DNA of 64,000 bases from Leptotrichia sp. oral taxon 215 str. W9775 (lineage in GTDB: Bacteria > Fusobacteriota > Fusobacteriia > Fusobacteriales > Leptotrichiaceae). The stretch spans positions 1-64,000 of the forward strand of contig NZ_KI272838.1 in assembly GCF_000469505.1 (NCBI RefSeq). The letters are read 5' to 3'. The translations under genes were made by a program, and so were the position numbers. Of this stretch, positions 27,226-34,526 are shown piece after piece. The stretch's first letter is position 1, and every line of letters begins with the position of its first letter. Under the pieces are notes generated by a model. It was not told the origin of the DNA. It worked only from the letters and a program-made list of their open reading frames with translations, and searched no databases.

Positions 27226-27609
27226 TTAATTCATATATTCAACATCTATACTGTAATATCCCATTTCTTCGTAATCCTCATCAGTGCTCACACTGATGAT
27301 TCTGAATTTTGTTCCTGCCGCAACAAGAACTTCTTTTTCTGCTTCGCAGTCTGTTGCTCCGAGTATTTCAGTTTCTTCTTCGTTTTCGTAGTCAACGATG
27401 TGAACTGGACATTCATTGACACAGTAGAACATATATTCGTATTCTCTTTCATTTTCAACTGTAAACTCTCCACCATCTGTCCAACTTTCAGCTTTTTCTA
27501 AGATGATTATATCATCTTCTCTTAAACCTAATTCGTAATTTGTACTTATTTGTCTTGCTATCCCTTTCAATTTTCCGTTTGTCATGTTTGCTATTTCGTT
27601 TTTAGTCAT
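27226..27609 (-). CDS. Acidic 127-aa protein with ADP-ribosyltransferase-like C-terminus
   Basis: I do not recognise a full-length family. The protein is strongly acidic, with far more Asp and Glu than Lys and Arg. Residues 91-104 read EKEVLVAAGTKFRI, which resembles the ExE-VLL-GSKFKI active-site segment of iota-toxin/VIP2-type mono-ADP-ribosyltransferases, with E91 and E93 in the ExE positions. The Arg and STS motifs of the enzyme's first half are not evident, and the length is about half a normal catalytic domain, so it may be a remnant, a minimal enzyme or an unrelated acidic protein such as an anti-defence factor. It has its own promoter and terminator and an AGGAGTG ribosome-binding site, as phage cargo genes often do. 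Confidence 0.6.
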   Translation of the reverse strand: MTKNEIANMTNGKLKGIARQISTNYELGLREDDIIILEKAESWTDGGEFTVENEREYEYMFYCVNECPVHIVDYENEEETEILGATDCEAEKEVLVAAGTKFRIISVSTDEDYEEMGYYSIDVEYMN

Positions 27610-27704
27610 TTTAAATCACTCCTTGAATTTTTTTCAAGAACGTGATAAAATAAAACAGGTATTTTAAATAATTCATTTGGTCGTGAGTTTTTAATTTTAC
27701 CTTT

Positions 27705-27735
27705 GCTCTGATGGTATTGCCAGTACCGTTAGAGC
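27705..27735. promoter_or_regulatory. Stem-loop in the leader of the leftmost prophage gene
   Basis: GCTCT and AGAGC close a hairpin that contains an inner GGTA/TACC stem. It lies between the promoter at 27770-27798 and the gene start at 27609, so it is in the 5' leader. On the plus strand it is followed by six T residues and would look like a terminator for any rightward transcript. Its preserved two-tier shape suggests a regulatory RNA hairpin. Confidence 0.5.
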
Positions 27736-27769
27736 TTTTTTATTTCATCTTGTCCTTCATCTTGATAAT

Positions 27770-27819
27770 ATTATACTACATTTTTATATAAATGTCAATA
27801 CCTTTTTTATAAAAATGTA
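27770..27819 (-). promoter_or_regulatory. Promoter P1 with palindromic operator
   Basis: On the minus strand there is TTGACA (27793-27798), a 17-bp spacer and TATAAT (27770-27775). A perfect 12-bp inverted repeat, TACATTTTTATA (27777-27788) and its complement (27808-27819), flanks the -35 box. That placement fits an operator whose occupation blocks RNA polymerase. It drives the acidic leftmost gene. The segment 27758-27817 is nearly the same as 28040-28098 around promoter P2. Confidence 0.8.
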
Positions 27820-28017
27820 TTATTTTTTTAGTTTTTTTATTAGAGCGTCGGTCCTGTTACCTCCTACTTCGTCCAGCACTCTGTATATAAGCTCCTTTTC
27901 TTCTTGAGTCACTCTGAAGCTTATATTTTTATCCCTTTCTCTTCCTGTTGCTTTTCTGCCCACCTTCCAGGCAGGTGTTTCTCCTCTCTTCACTCCTCTC
28001 GGCTTTACCTTTTCCAT
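27820..28017 (-). CDS. Ribbon-helix-helix-like small DNA-binding protein
   Basis: A 65-aa basic protein. The N-terminal 30 residues are rich in Lys and Arg (RGVKRGETPAWKVGRKATGR). The rest, KNISFRVTQEEKELIYRVLDEVGGNRTDALIKKL, has the strand-helix-helix pattern of the CopG/Arc-type fold (NISFRVT as the beta strand). It is a likely repressor of its own promoter P2 and of P1, since the two control regions are near-copies. The start has GGTGGAG upstream. It is the only regulator seen at this end; a CI-type repressor may lie off-window. Confidence 0.7.
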   Translation of the reverse strand: MEKVKPRGVKRGETPAWKVGRKATGRERDKNISFRVTQEEKELIYRVLDEVGGNRTDALIKKLKK

Positions 28018-28051
28018 ATCTCCACCTTTCTGTTACTTCCATCTTGATACT

Positions 28052-28080
28052 ATTATACTATATATTTATAAAAAAGTCAA
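28052..28080 (-). promoter_or_regulatory. Promoter P2 of the ribbon-helix-helix gene
   Basis: On the minus strand there is TTGACT (28075-28080), a 17-bp spacer and TATAAT (28052-28057), about 35 bp before the gene. The 28040-28098 block matches that of P1 at most positions, including the conserved AAAAAAGGTATTGAC lead-in, but the full 12-bp palindrome is not kept. Confidence 0.8.
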
Positions 28081-28114
28081 TACCTTTTTTATAAAATGAA
28101 TATAAATTTTTGCA

Positions 28115-28150
28115 ATAAAAAAAAAGAGGGTGACCGTTACTGGCCACCCT
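28115..28150 (-). terminator. Intrinsic terminator of the late phage operon
   Basis: AGGGTGGCC pairs with GGTCACCCT (one mismatch, positions 28127-28150), followed on the minus strand by a long U tract. The 5' arm lies in the last codons of the gene at 28137-28475, so the stop codon is in the loop region. It closes the structural/lysis operon. Confidence 0.85.
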
Positions 28151-28475
28151 TAGTCATTTTACTGTCGCAATAATACAGCAGTCCAATAGAGATTGCTGTT
28201 GTAATAATTACTATTGCGAGATTTTCTGTCAGCATCGTGTCCTTCAGTGTTTTGACTACTTCTGCCGACGGTCCTCCTCCTTTATTCGCTATTTCCAGCA
28301 TGTTCCGCATGAACTGGTATTCCCTTATTTTCATGAGGGCTATATTTTCGACCAGGAAAAATAAAATAATCCTGATTATATATTTGTTCGCATAATTGAT
28401 TTTAGTGCTTTTCTGTGCATGTTTGTGCTCCCTTCCGGGGAACAGTTTTTCCCAAAGTGTTTTTTTAGTCACCAT
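28137..28475 (-). CDS. Phage membrane protein of the lysis region
   Basis: A 112-aa protein with two predicted membrane segments (IIRIILFFLVENIAL and LAIVIITTAISIGLLYYC) separated by a short region with a Gly-Gly-Gly turn, and a basic N-terminus. Two-helix proteins next to a holin and endolysin are often a second holin, an antiholin or a spanin-like part, but I recognise no family. I use the ATG at 28475, preceded by GGTGAT; an ATG at 28490 is also in frame. The start overlaps the holin-like gene. Confidence 0.6.
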   Translation of the reverse strand: MVTKKTLWEKLFPGREHKHAQKSTKINYANKYIIRIILFFLVENIALMKIREYQFMRNMLEIANKGGGPSAEVVKTLKDTMLTENLAIVIITTAISIGLLYYCDSKMTKGGQ

Positions 28476-28818
28476 CTTTATCACCATCATTTCGAGGAGG
28501 GAAATATCTGTCTATCAGCCTATCTAATATGGTAGGCATCTTGACAATAGCTAACTCGGACAAAGGCTCAATCAGAAACCCTATCCCAAATATTATGAAC
28601 ATTATGGCGACGTCAAGCTTAAGTATTTTTGGAAACATGACCATGAGGAAAATATAAAGGGCATCTGCCAATGCCCCGTTCAAAAGCCGTACCCAGAACG
28701 GCTTAATATCGATTTTATTATTTGCCCGGAATGTGATGTTTCCCAGGAATCCGAGCAGTACGCCGTATGAGATCATAACTACCTCCTTCGCCGTTTCAGT
28801 ATCCAAACCAAAAAACAT
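28465..28818 (-). CDS. Holin-like membrane protein
   Basis: A 117-aa protein with three hydrophobic stretches: VVMISYGVLLGFLGNIT, ALADALYIFLMVMFP and VAIMFIIFGIGFLI, followed by a charged tail ending DGDKDGD. Size, topology and position between wall hydrolases and the late terminator fit a class I phage holin that times lysis. No sequence family was recognised with certainty. The start has AAAGGAG upstream. Confidence 0.65.
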   Translation of the reverse strand: MFFGLDTETAKEVVMISYGVLLGFLGNITFRANNKIDIKPFWVRLLNGALADALYIFLMVMFPKILKLDVAIMFIIFGIGFLIEPLSELAIVKMPTILDRLIDRYFPPRNDGDKDGD

Positions 28819-28839
28819 AAATAACTCCTTTCTTCCGTT

Positions 28840-29166
28840 TTAAAGTGCGGCAGGATTTTCCTTTTTTTCAATATTAAAAATATCCTGCACTAATTTTTTC
28901 GGATCAAGTTCCACTCTTAGAACTTTGATAGCTTTATGTATTGCTTCTTCTCCTAAATTTTCAACCACATCAGGAATCCATTTTCTGTCAATTTCTTTTT
29001 CTTTCAGAACATATTCCTCTGCCCTATCCCAGAAATTGTTTACAACAGCCTCAAATTTTTCAAATCCTGCTTTTCCTGCATTTACTATCTCACTTCTGTA
29101 TATTGCAGTTTTTGCTAACTCTCCCACTTTGTTGATAACGTACATTTTTACCATTGTTTCAGTCAT
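28840..29166 (-). CDS. Conserved-looking phage protein of unknown function
   Basis: A 108-aa soluble, mostly helical protein: no signal, no membrane segment, even spread of charged residues (AGKAGFEKFEAVVNNFWDRAEEYVLKEKEIDRKW). It has a good AGGAGTG ribosome-binding site identical in form to that of the gene at 27609. It lies between endolysin and holin genes and might adjust lysis, but there is no direct evidence. Confidence 0.6.
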   Translation of the reverse strand: MTETMVKMYVINKVGELAKTAIYRSEIVNAGKAGFEKFEAVVNNFWDRAEEYVLKEKEIDRKWIPDVVENLGEEAIHKAIKVLRVELDPKKLVQDIFNIEKKENPAAL

Positions 29167-29196
29167 TTTAGATCACTCCTTAAAATTATTTTTTTT

Positions 29197-29781
29197 TTAA
29201 ACAAGTTCATAATGTGGTGTGTCATAGAGAGTTTTCCAGTCTCCGCCCCATACTATTTCCAGTCCCATGTCTTTTGCTACTGCTTTGATATGCTTTGATA
29301 TTTCAACAAGTTTTTTGTTGTCAAACATTTCTGCATCAGTAGTGCTTTTTACATAGCTACCGTTCCCGTCATAATACCCACAAACTGCTATGTCTACTGC
29401 ATGGCCATAACCATCGGCCTTTGCCTGATGGTTCGATTTTCTGTTGTAACCGTCAAGTTTTGTAACGATTTTACCGGGCCTTGTACGCCCCTGCTGATAT
29501 AGTTCATTTTGATACTCCGCTGTTCTTAAGCCTTGCACTATCTTAAAATCGTAAGGGCTGTTACTTATTGCCTTTTTCATAAGCTCAATTAACTTCGGAT
29601 GTACCCCTTTCATTTTCTCAATACTTGCTTCTGAGAGCACGTATTTTTTCTTTGTAGCATTATCACCTCCTATCGTTTCGGTAGTCAATATGATTTCACC
29701 TCCTTCTACCCTGAATCCTGTGACTTTTAACTCCCTTCCTTCATGCAGAAACTCTGTCCCTACGAGATTTCCTATGTTCAT
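29197..29781 (-). CDS. Phage endolysin, M15-family L-Ala-D-Glu peptidase
   Basis: A 194-aa endolysin. The C-terminal 130 residues form a VanY/M15 peptidase: QGLRTAEYQNELYQQGRT, then SNH(116-118)...GHAVD(126-130), and the final D-TPHYEL. His118, Asp130 and His190 are the expected zinc ligands. The spacing between His and Asp is slightly longer than the usual SxHxxGxAxD. The first 50 residues form a small beta-rich region of unknown role. It cuts the stem peptide during lysis. It follows the permuted-papain gene with no gap. Confidence 0.88.
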   Translation of the reverse strand: MNIGNLVGTEFLHEGRELKVTGFRVEGGEIILTTETIGGDNATKKKYVLSEASIEKMKGVHPKLIELMKKAISNSPYDFKIVQGLRTAEYQNELYQQGRTRPGKIVTKLDGYNRKSNHQAKADGYGHAVDIAVCGYYDGNGSYVKSTTDAEMFDNKKLVEISKHIKAVAKDMGLEIVWGGDWKTLYDTPHYELV

Positions 29782-30267
29782 CTACATCACCTTTTCCTTT
29801 ATTAATTCCATATTTTTTAAATATTTATAAAGTTTAGTTGGATTGAATTGATACCCGACCCTGTCTTTTAATGACTTAAGCTTATATGTCAACGTGAACT
29901 GTAACGCATAATCTATTGCATTCAGGCAGAATTCAGAACAAAAATATCTGTCGTCATTTTGTACTTTACTCGCATAAAAAAACTGCCCTAATATGCCCAA
30001 ATAGTCGTATCCTTTACCCTGTGCTGTGTTATAAAACTCTACTATGTCCTCAGCTCTGACACTGCTGTCCATTTCGAAAATTTCAAAGTTTTTCTGATTG
30101 TTAAATTTTTTAGTCCTAACTCCGCCCGGATTCGAAAGAAAAACTTGATTATTATAGATAAACTCACAGTGCGAGTATTGTCCGAAAGTCCAAGCAGAAA
30201 TCAAAAACCCCACTACACCGCGGGGTCTGTGAAAGCTTATATATAATTTATCTTTTTCGAGTTGCAT
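29782..30267 (-). CDS. YiiX/C92-like permuted papain-fold hydrolase
   Basis: A 161-aa protein with the NlpC/P60-superfamily permuted order: a histidine in GQYSHCEF (His33) first, and a cysteine in RYFCSEFC (Cys110) later. Such phage proteins are proposed to cut peptide or amide bonds in the wall or to act during DNA entry; no signal peptide is present. The strong AGGAGG site decides the start. A hairpin lies just upstream (30285-30313). Together with the M15 enzyme the phage encodes two possible wall-cutting activities. Confidence 0.7.
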   Translation of the reverse strand: MQLEKDKLYISFHRPRGVVGFLISAWTFGQYSHCEFIYNNQVFLSNPGGVRTKKFNNQKNFEIFEMDSSVRAEDIVEFYNTAQGKGYDYLGILGQFFYASKVQNDDRYFCSEFCLNAIDYALQFTLTYKLKSLKDRVGYQFNPTKLYKYLKNMELIKEKVM

Positions 30268-30284
30268 ACTACCTCCTTTTCAAT

Positions 30285-30313
30285 CGTGAGATTAATCGTG
30301 TTAAAATCTCACG
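30285..30313. repeat. Inverted repeat between tail and lysis genes
   Basis: Nine-base arms CGTGAGATT (30285-30293) and AATCTCACG (30305-30313) face each other over 11 bases. The hairpin starts 7 bp after the stop of the DUF4376 gene and ends about 5 bp before the AGGAGG site of the papain-like gene. No U tract follows. It could tune translation or mRNA processing at the tail-to-lysis boundary. Confidence 0.6.
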
Positions 30314-30319
30314 AATAAT

Positions 30320-30919
30320 CTACATATTTTTATAAGCTTTTTCGTATCTGTCTTTAGCGTCATACTCTTTAAGCTCTTTATCTGTTAAATTTTCTAAGTT
30401 ATGCGACAGTAGTGTCTCAGTTGCCATCGCCTTGGTTGTATGTGCCTGCATTATATTTGCCATTCTCAGCATGTCCTGTAACGTTAAATTAACATATTTT
30501 TCACTGTTATCTTTCGTGTAGAACTTCCAGTTTTCGAATTCTGTTTTTTTCATGGCCTGACACATTACTACTATTCTAGTTAAATTTGACTGGTCTATAC
30601 TCCTGTTGTTCTGCAGATATTTAATCCCTCCTACTTCAAACTCAAACGGAGCTGCATCATATTCCAGTCTTAGCTCATATAGTTCTTTTTTTATTTCTTC
30701 TATTTTCAGCTTTCTGTCAAAGATCTCCTTCTGAATTTCAATTTTTCCTGCTTTACAAACTAATATATGCCCTTCAGCTTTCATTTCCTCATATTTCTTA
30801 AAAGCTTCTTCATTCACTTCAATACAATCAAAATTTTCGACATCGTCTTTTAAAGAGGGCTTTCCATCCATTTTAAAAAATTGCCCTGTTAACTTATCTA
30901 TCCACAATATAATTTTCAT
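30320..30919 (-). CDS. DUF4376-type phage tail protein
   Basis: A 199-aa protein. The C-terminal 110 residues match DUF4376 wording (YDAAPFEFEVGGIKYLQNNRS, NWKFYTKDNSEKYVNLTLQDM, then the KAMATETLLSHNLENLTD helix). Proteins with this domain sit next to tail-fibre genes and may help fibre assembly. The open frame extends 8 codons into the fibre gene, but the ATG at 30919 has a perfect TAGGAGGTAGT site, so I begin there. Confidence 0.8.
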   Translation of the reverse strand: MKIILWIDKLTGQFFKMDGKPSLKDDVENFDCIEVNEEAFKKYEEMKAEGHILVCKAGKIEIQKEIFDRKLKIEEIKKELYELRLEYDAAPFEFEVGGIKYLQNNRSIDQSNLTRIVVMCQAMKKTEFENWKFYTKDNSEKYVNLTLQDMLRMANIMQAHTTKAMATETLLSHNLENLTDKELKEYDAKDRYEKAYKNM

Positions 30920-30927
30920 ACTACCTC

Positions 30928-32079
30928 CTATACTCTGACCCATACTTGCATTACTGTTCCTGTATTTGCACCTACAGAATAGATAACTGTCCCACGCAGT
31001 TCAATATGTAGTCCGCCATTGTTATGGACAAAAGCATGTCCGCCCTTTACAAAAGTAACAGTTCCCCTCATGCTGTCACTTCCAACTCTGTAGTAGATAA
31101 CTATTTCATTCCAGTTTGCGGGAACAGCCGCAATACTTCCGCCAGGAGCTATATAATTGTTACTGTTGTAAGTATTCGACCAGTTAAATCTTCCATTCAC
31201 GTTAACTGCATAATTCCATGTTTCAGTTATTCTACCATGTGCATGTTGGATGTTGCTATCTCTTGATGCCATATCAAAATTATCCATAATTTCGCACCAA
31301 TTTCCTCCATTCCGATTTGGAACTTTATAATAAGCACGTCCTCCGTTCGTGTGAAATGATCCAACATAATTCCCTGCAGCATCATACATATGTGCTTGCA
31401 AAGGCATCCATGTCTCACTTTTATTTGCCCTTAAAACCCAATCAGCATTATTGGAACTTCTGTACCCTTTTGAAAACGGAATATACGGTGTTAAATCTGT
31501 TTTTGGTGCTATTTCTTTAATTTTCGCATATGTTATTATCCCTGCCTTATTTTCTTCTGCTAAATCTGTGTATTTTACATAATCTTTATTAACTTCAGAC
31601 TTAAAAGAATCAAGCATTCCTACTGTCACAAGTGCCTCAGTATCAACAGATAATGAAACATTATCAGTATTGCTTAAGTTAAATATAAGCTCCACAGTTA
31701 CCGTGCTCAAATTAATCCCGTTTGTTGCGGGCATGAAGTCAGCAGTACCCGCGACAGTAACTGCAAAAAGAACTTCAGTTCCTGCTGTATCCTTTGCATA
31801 AATTCCCAAAGTTTCCATACTGTACCCGTTCATAAGTCCTGAGTTGTTGAACGTGGCTGTCACTTTAATCTGCGATGTTCCTATTTTCTCAACTTTACTG
31901 ACATTCACCGTCTGTTTTACCCCATCAATATTAATAAGTGTTTCAAGGTTTACTGTATCGGCCAGCTTATTGCTTGATGCAGATATCTTCGTAAATGTCA
32001 GCTCCGCTATTCCTGCGATTTCTCTAGTTATTAAATCTTTTCCCTTGTCAGTTATTCCTGTTCTTTTTATACTCGCCAT
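30928..32079 (-). CDS. Phage tail-fibre (tail-collar type) protein
   Basis: A 383-aa fibre. The N-terminal 150 residues, from SIKRTGITDKGKDLI through the TFTKISASSN and YSMETLGIYAKD blocks, match the tail-collar fibre N-domain that binds the baseplate (P2 gpH-like). The rest is Gly-, Asn- and Trp-rich beta structure (RFNWSNTYNSNNYIAPGG, VIYYRVGSDSMRG), likely the receptor-binding shaft and tip. It probably determines which host strain is adsorbed. Confidence 0.88.
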   Translation of the reverse strand: MASIKRTGITDKGKDLITREIAGIAELTFTKISASSNKLADTVNLETLINIDGVKQTVNVSKVEKIGTSQIKVTATFNNSGLMNGYSMETLGIYAKDTAGTEVLFAVTVAGTADFMPATNGINLSTVTVELIFNLSNTDNVSLSVDTEALVTVGMLDSFKSEVNKDYVKYTDLAEENKAGIITYAKIKEIAPKTDLTPYIPFSKGYRSSNNADWVLRANKSETWMPLQAHMYDAAGNYVGSFHTNGGRAYYKVPNRNGGNWCEIMDNFDMASRDSNIQHAHGRITETWNYAVNVNGRFNWSNTYNSNNYIAPGGSIAAVPANWNEIVIYYRVGSDSMRGTVTFVKGGHAFVHNNGGLHIELRGTVIYSVGANTGTVMQVWVRV

Positions 32080-32081
32080 TT

Positions 32082-32636
32082 CTATCCTCCTATCTCAATT
32101 AATGTGTTTATGTTTGTCACGGCTCCGACAGAAACATACAGCGTATTAACTACTTTCGGAGTAAGAATATTAATACTGTTAAATCCTAAGTTCGCGGGCA
32201 ATATTGTTTTGAGCATGTTATTCAGTTCGTCGTATTTTTTCGCATCGTCAAACTTAGTTGTAATTCCCAGTTCATATACGTTAAAATTGGGCCTCAGTTC
32301 GTAGTTTCCAGCACCATATAGCTGATCCATTCTGTTCACAAGTACACGCCAAGTGTATGGTATCTGGTCGTTCCAATAAGTTAAAACCCTAAAAATTCTG
32401 ATTTCCAGTGTATCATTTTCATACCTGTGCAGTCCCAGCATTTCCTCAAACTTGCTTATCCCATCCTCGTCACAGTACTGTATAAACTGATTATTAAACA
32501 CCTTTCTAAGCAGTTCCCACAATAATCTCAGTTCAGGTTCTTCTGACGCCATTATGTTCCTTATTTCCATGTACTCCTGCATAAACTGAGGGAGGTATGA
32601 CAGCAGGTTGACATTAATATTTTCTAAAATCGTCAT
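32082..32636 (-). CDS. XkdU/YmfQ-like (DUF2313) baseplate protein
   Basis: A 184-aa protein of the DUF2313 family: LPQFMQEYMEIRNIMASEEPEL and RIFRVLTYWNDQIPYTWRVL are typical. In PBSX and Mu-like phages this gene directly follows baseplate J and links baseplate to fibre. The ATG at 32636 overlaps the stop of the J gene in an ATGA, so translation is coupled; the open frame extends six codons upstream without need. Confidence 0.88.
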   Translation of the reverse strand: MTILENINVNLLSYLPQFMQEYMEIRNIMASEEPELRLLWELLRKVFNNQFIQYCDEDGISKFEEMLGLHRYENDTLEIRIFRVLTYWNDQIPYTWRVLVNRMDQLYGAGNYELRPNFNVYELGITTKFDDAKKYDELNNMLKTILPANLGFNSINILTPKVVNTLYVSVGAVTNINTLIEIGG

Positions 32637-33718
32637 ACTGTGATACCCCCCCATACAGGAATCTGATACTCCGTCAATTGTAAGTTGTTAGGACTTCCGT
32701 TAATTGTTGTGCTCTGTATGTCCAAAATTCCGTTTATGTCAAGTATTTTCGCCTCTATACGTGATACCCTTACAACTAGATTATTACTCACTTTTTCATT
32801 TTTAAGAGCCCATGACTTTCTAAGTTCCAGTAAGTAGTTCTTTACTACTTCTTCAACTTTTAATTTTACAAGAGGCCACGAAAAATTAGGCTCAAACGTA
32901 ATGCTTGTATTAATGTTAATTGCAACGTTGCTTGTACCCTGTACTGTAACAATATGCCCTATCGGTGCAACCCCGAGACCTCTTGCATCTTTTGTCGGAT
33001 CCATTGTATCCTGCACTTTTTTAATCAGAGTAGGGCTTGCCTGATTAAAATCACTGTCAAGTATGGTCAGCAGAACTGTTCCACCACCATTCCATACTGG
33101 AGTTACTTTAACAGCTCCCACACCTTCAATTTCGTGCACTTTAAGTTTATAGTCAGATATGTTCCCTCCATATGCCTTCATGTTGAAACTGTCAAAGTAC
33201 CGTTGCCGTAACTTTTCTGTCTCCTCTTCGTCCTGTCCAGGAATTAAAAGTTCTGTTATTTCAGCCCTGCCTAACCCGTTTATATAGTCAATCGGGATTA
33301 TATTTCCTGTTTTCCTTCCTCCGTCCCTTCCGGGAGTTTCGCATTCAACCTGATATTCATACAGATTTGTACCTGTATTATGTTGTATAAATTTTGTGAC
33401 TGTATAGTTCAGCTCGTCCAAATTAAATCTGCTACCCAGGGGCACTTCTATATCAAAAATACCTTTCAGAATTGCCTTGCTTGCCCTGTAAGGTATTATC
33501 CCTCTTTCGCTTGCCCTTCTTATTAGATTAGGTCTGCTGGCCGTATCTCCGAAAGTTTCCTGGAGTATTATTGATAATGCAAAATACATGTCCTCCAGTT
33601 CTTTTGCAGCAGGAGCAAGGGCATCCCATATGACTGAGCCTTCCCTTTTATCCATGCTGTTCGGAACTCTCGCAAGCATCCGTTCCATTATTTTTTCGTA
33701 AGTCATTACTTCAAACAT
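32633..33718 (-). CDS. Baseplate J-like protein (XkdT type)
   Basis: A 361-aa wedge protein. It has the J-family blocks PNSMDKREGSVIWDALAP near the start, GTASRPNLIRRASERGI-type wording (DTASRPNLIRRASERGI), and RQRYFDSFNMKAYGGNISDYK with EIEGVGAVKVTPVWNGGGTV. It forms part of the contractile-tail baseplate. The start overlaps the XkdS-like stop in TAATG. Confidence 0.93.
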   Translation of the reverse strand: MFEVMTYEKIMERMLARVPNSMDKREGSVIWDALAPAAKELEDMYFALSIILQETFGDTASRPNLIRRASERGIIPYRASKAILKGIFDIEVPLGSRFNLDELNYTVTKFIQHNTGTNLYEYQVECETPGRDGGRKTGNIIPIDYINGLGRAEITELLIPGQDEEETEKLRQRYFDSFNMKAYGGNISDYKLKVHEIEGVGAVKVTPVWNGGGTVLLTILDSDFNQASPTLIKKVQDTMDPTKDARGLGVAPIGHIVTVQGTSNVAININTSITFEPNFSWPLVKLKVEEVVKNYLLELRKSWALKNEKVSNNLVVRVSRIEAKILDINGILDIQSTTINGSPNNLQLTEYQIPVWGGITV

Positions 33719-34122
33719 TAAGCTATATGCACCTCCTTTTCCAGTTCCAGATTTCCAAAAATTGTGACTGCTTTAAATTTGACATGTACTGTCCCTCTTC
33801 TTAATGTCTCAAATTCAAAATCTGTCACGTCAAGTATTCTAGTATCCTGTTCCAATGCTTCTTTTACCCTTCTTTCGATTTCGGGAATACAGTAGCTTAC
33901 AGGCATTCCGAACAGGTCTTCAAGCTCTATTCCGTAATTCCACGAGTAGATTATATGTTTGTATCTTTCTGTCCTTATTATCTTATATATCGCCTGTTCC
34001 ATTGCTTTCAGCTCATCCGTATAGTCTTCTATGACATTTCCCGATAAATCCATTTTATAAGTTTTTGTGGGGCGTTCTATTATCCTAATGTCCGAAGTCA
34101 GTCCGTCATTACGGGGTATCAT
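33718..34122 (-). CDS. XkdS-like (DUF2634) baseplate protein
   Basis: A 134-aa protein of the gp25-like baseplate wedge class used by PBSX: AIYKIIRTERYKHIIYSWNYGIELEDLFG is the signature. The ATG at 34122 overlaps the upstream TAA (TAATG); a GTG nine bases earlier is possible but lies in the ribosome-binding region. Confidence 0.88.
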   Translation of the reverse strand: MIPRNDGLTSDIRIIERPTKTYKMDLSGNVIEDYTDELKAMEQAIYKIIRTERYKHIIYSWNYGIELEDLFGMPVSYCIPEIERRVKEALEQDTRILDVTDFEFETLRRGTVHVKFKAVTIFGNLELEKEVHIA

Positions 34123-34526
34123 TACAGCCACTCTCCTTCCGTATGGGGGTCTTTATATCTGTCCAGTACAATGTAGGTCTGTCCTCCCTGTACCTTTAAA
34201 AGCACGATGTCCTCACCGACCTTCAAGCCGTTATGTACAGTTATCCGTTTTCTGCCCTTATATCCGTGCTTGTGACTTTTTATATCCGTTAGAACACCTT
34301 CAACAAGTTCAAAATCTTCTGTTTCGTGGCTCACGGATATGTCAACATCATAGTCCCTGACAAGATGGGTGAGGATAAGATCGTCCTCTTCCAGTATCAG
34401 TTTCTGATCTACCCTGACACTGATAGGATTCACGGATTCCACTGTACCTTTTCTGTGCTCGAACGGTTCTCCCGCATCATTCGTTGTTTTCGACAGTTCT
34501 TTCAACAGTTGTACCAGTTCCGCCAT
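34122..34526 (-). CDS. XkdR-like (DUF2577) baseplate spike-region protein
   Basis: A 134-aa protein matching DUF2577: it has a small beta barrel with NPISVRVDQKLILEEDDLIL, then the KSHKHGYKGRKRI loop and a C-terminal GEDIVLLKVQGGQTYIVLDR. In PBSX-like tails it sits between the hub (XkdQ) and gp25-like proteins. The ATG at 34526 has AGGAG upstream; it starts inside the end of the hub gene. Confidence 0.85.
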   Translation of the reverse strand: MAELVQLLKELSKTTNDAGEPFEHRKGTVESVNPISVRVDQKLILEEDDLILTHLVRDYDVDISVSHETEDFELVEGVLTDIKSHKHGYKGRKRITVHNGLKVGEDIVLLKVQGGQTYIVLDRYKDPHTEGEWL

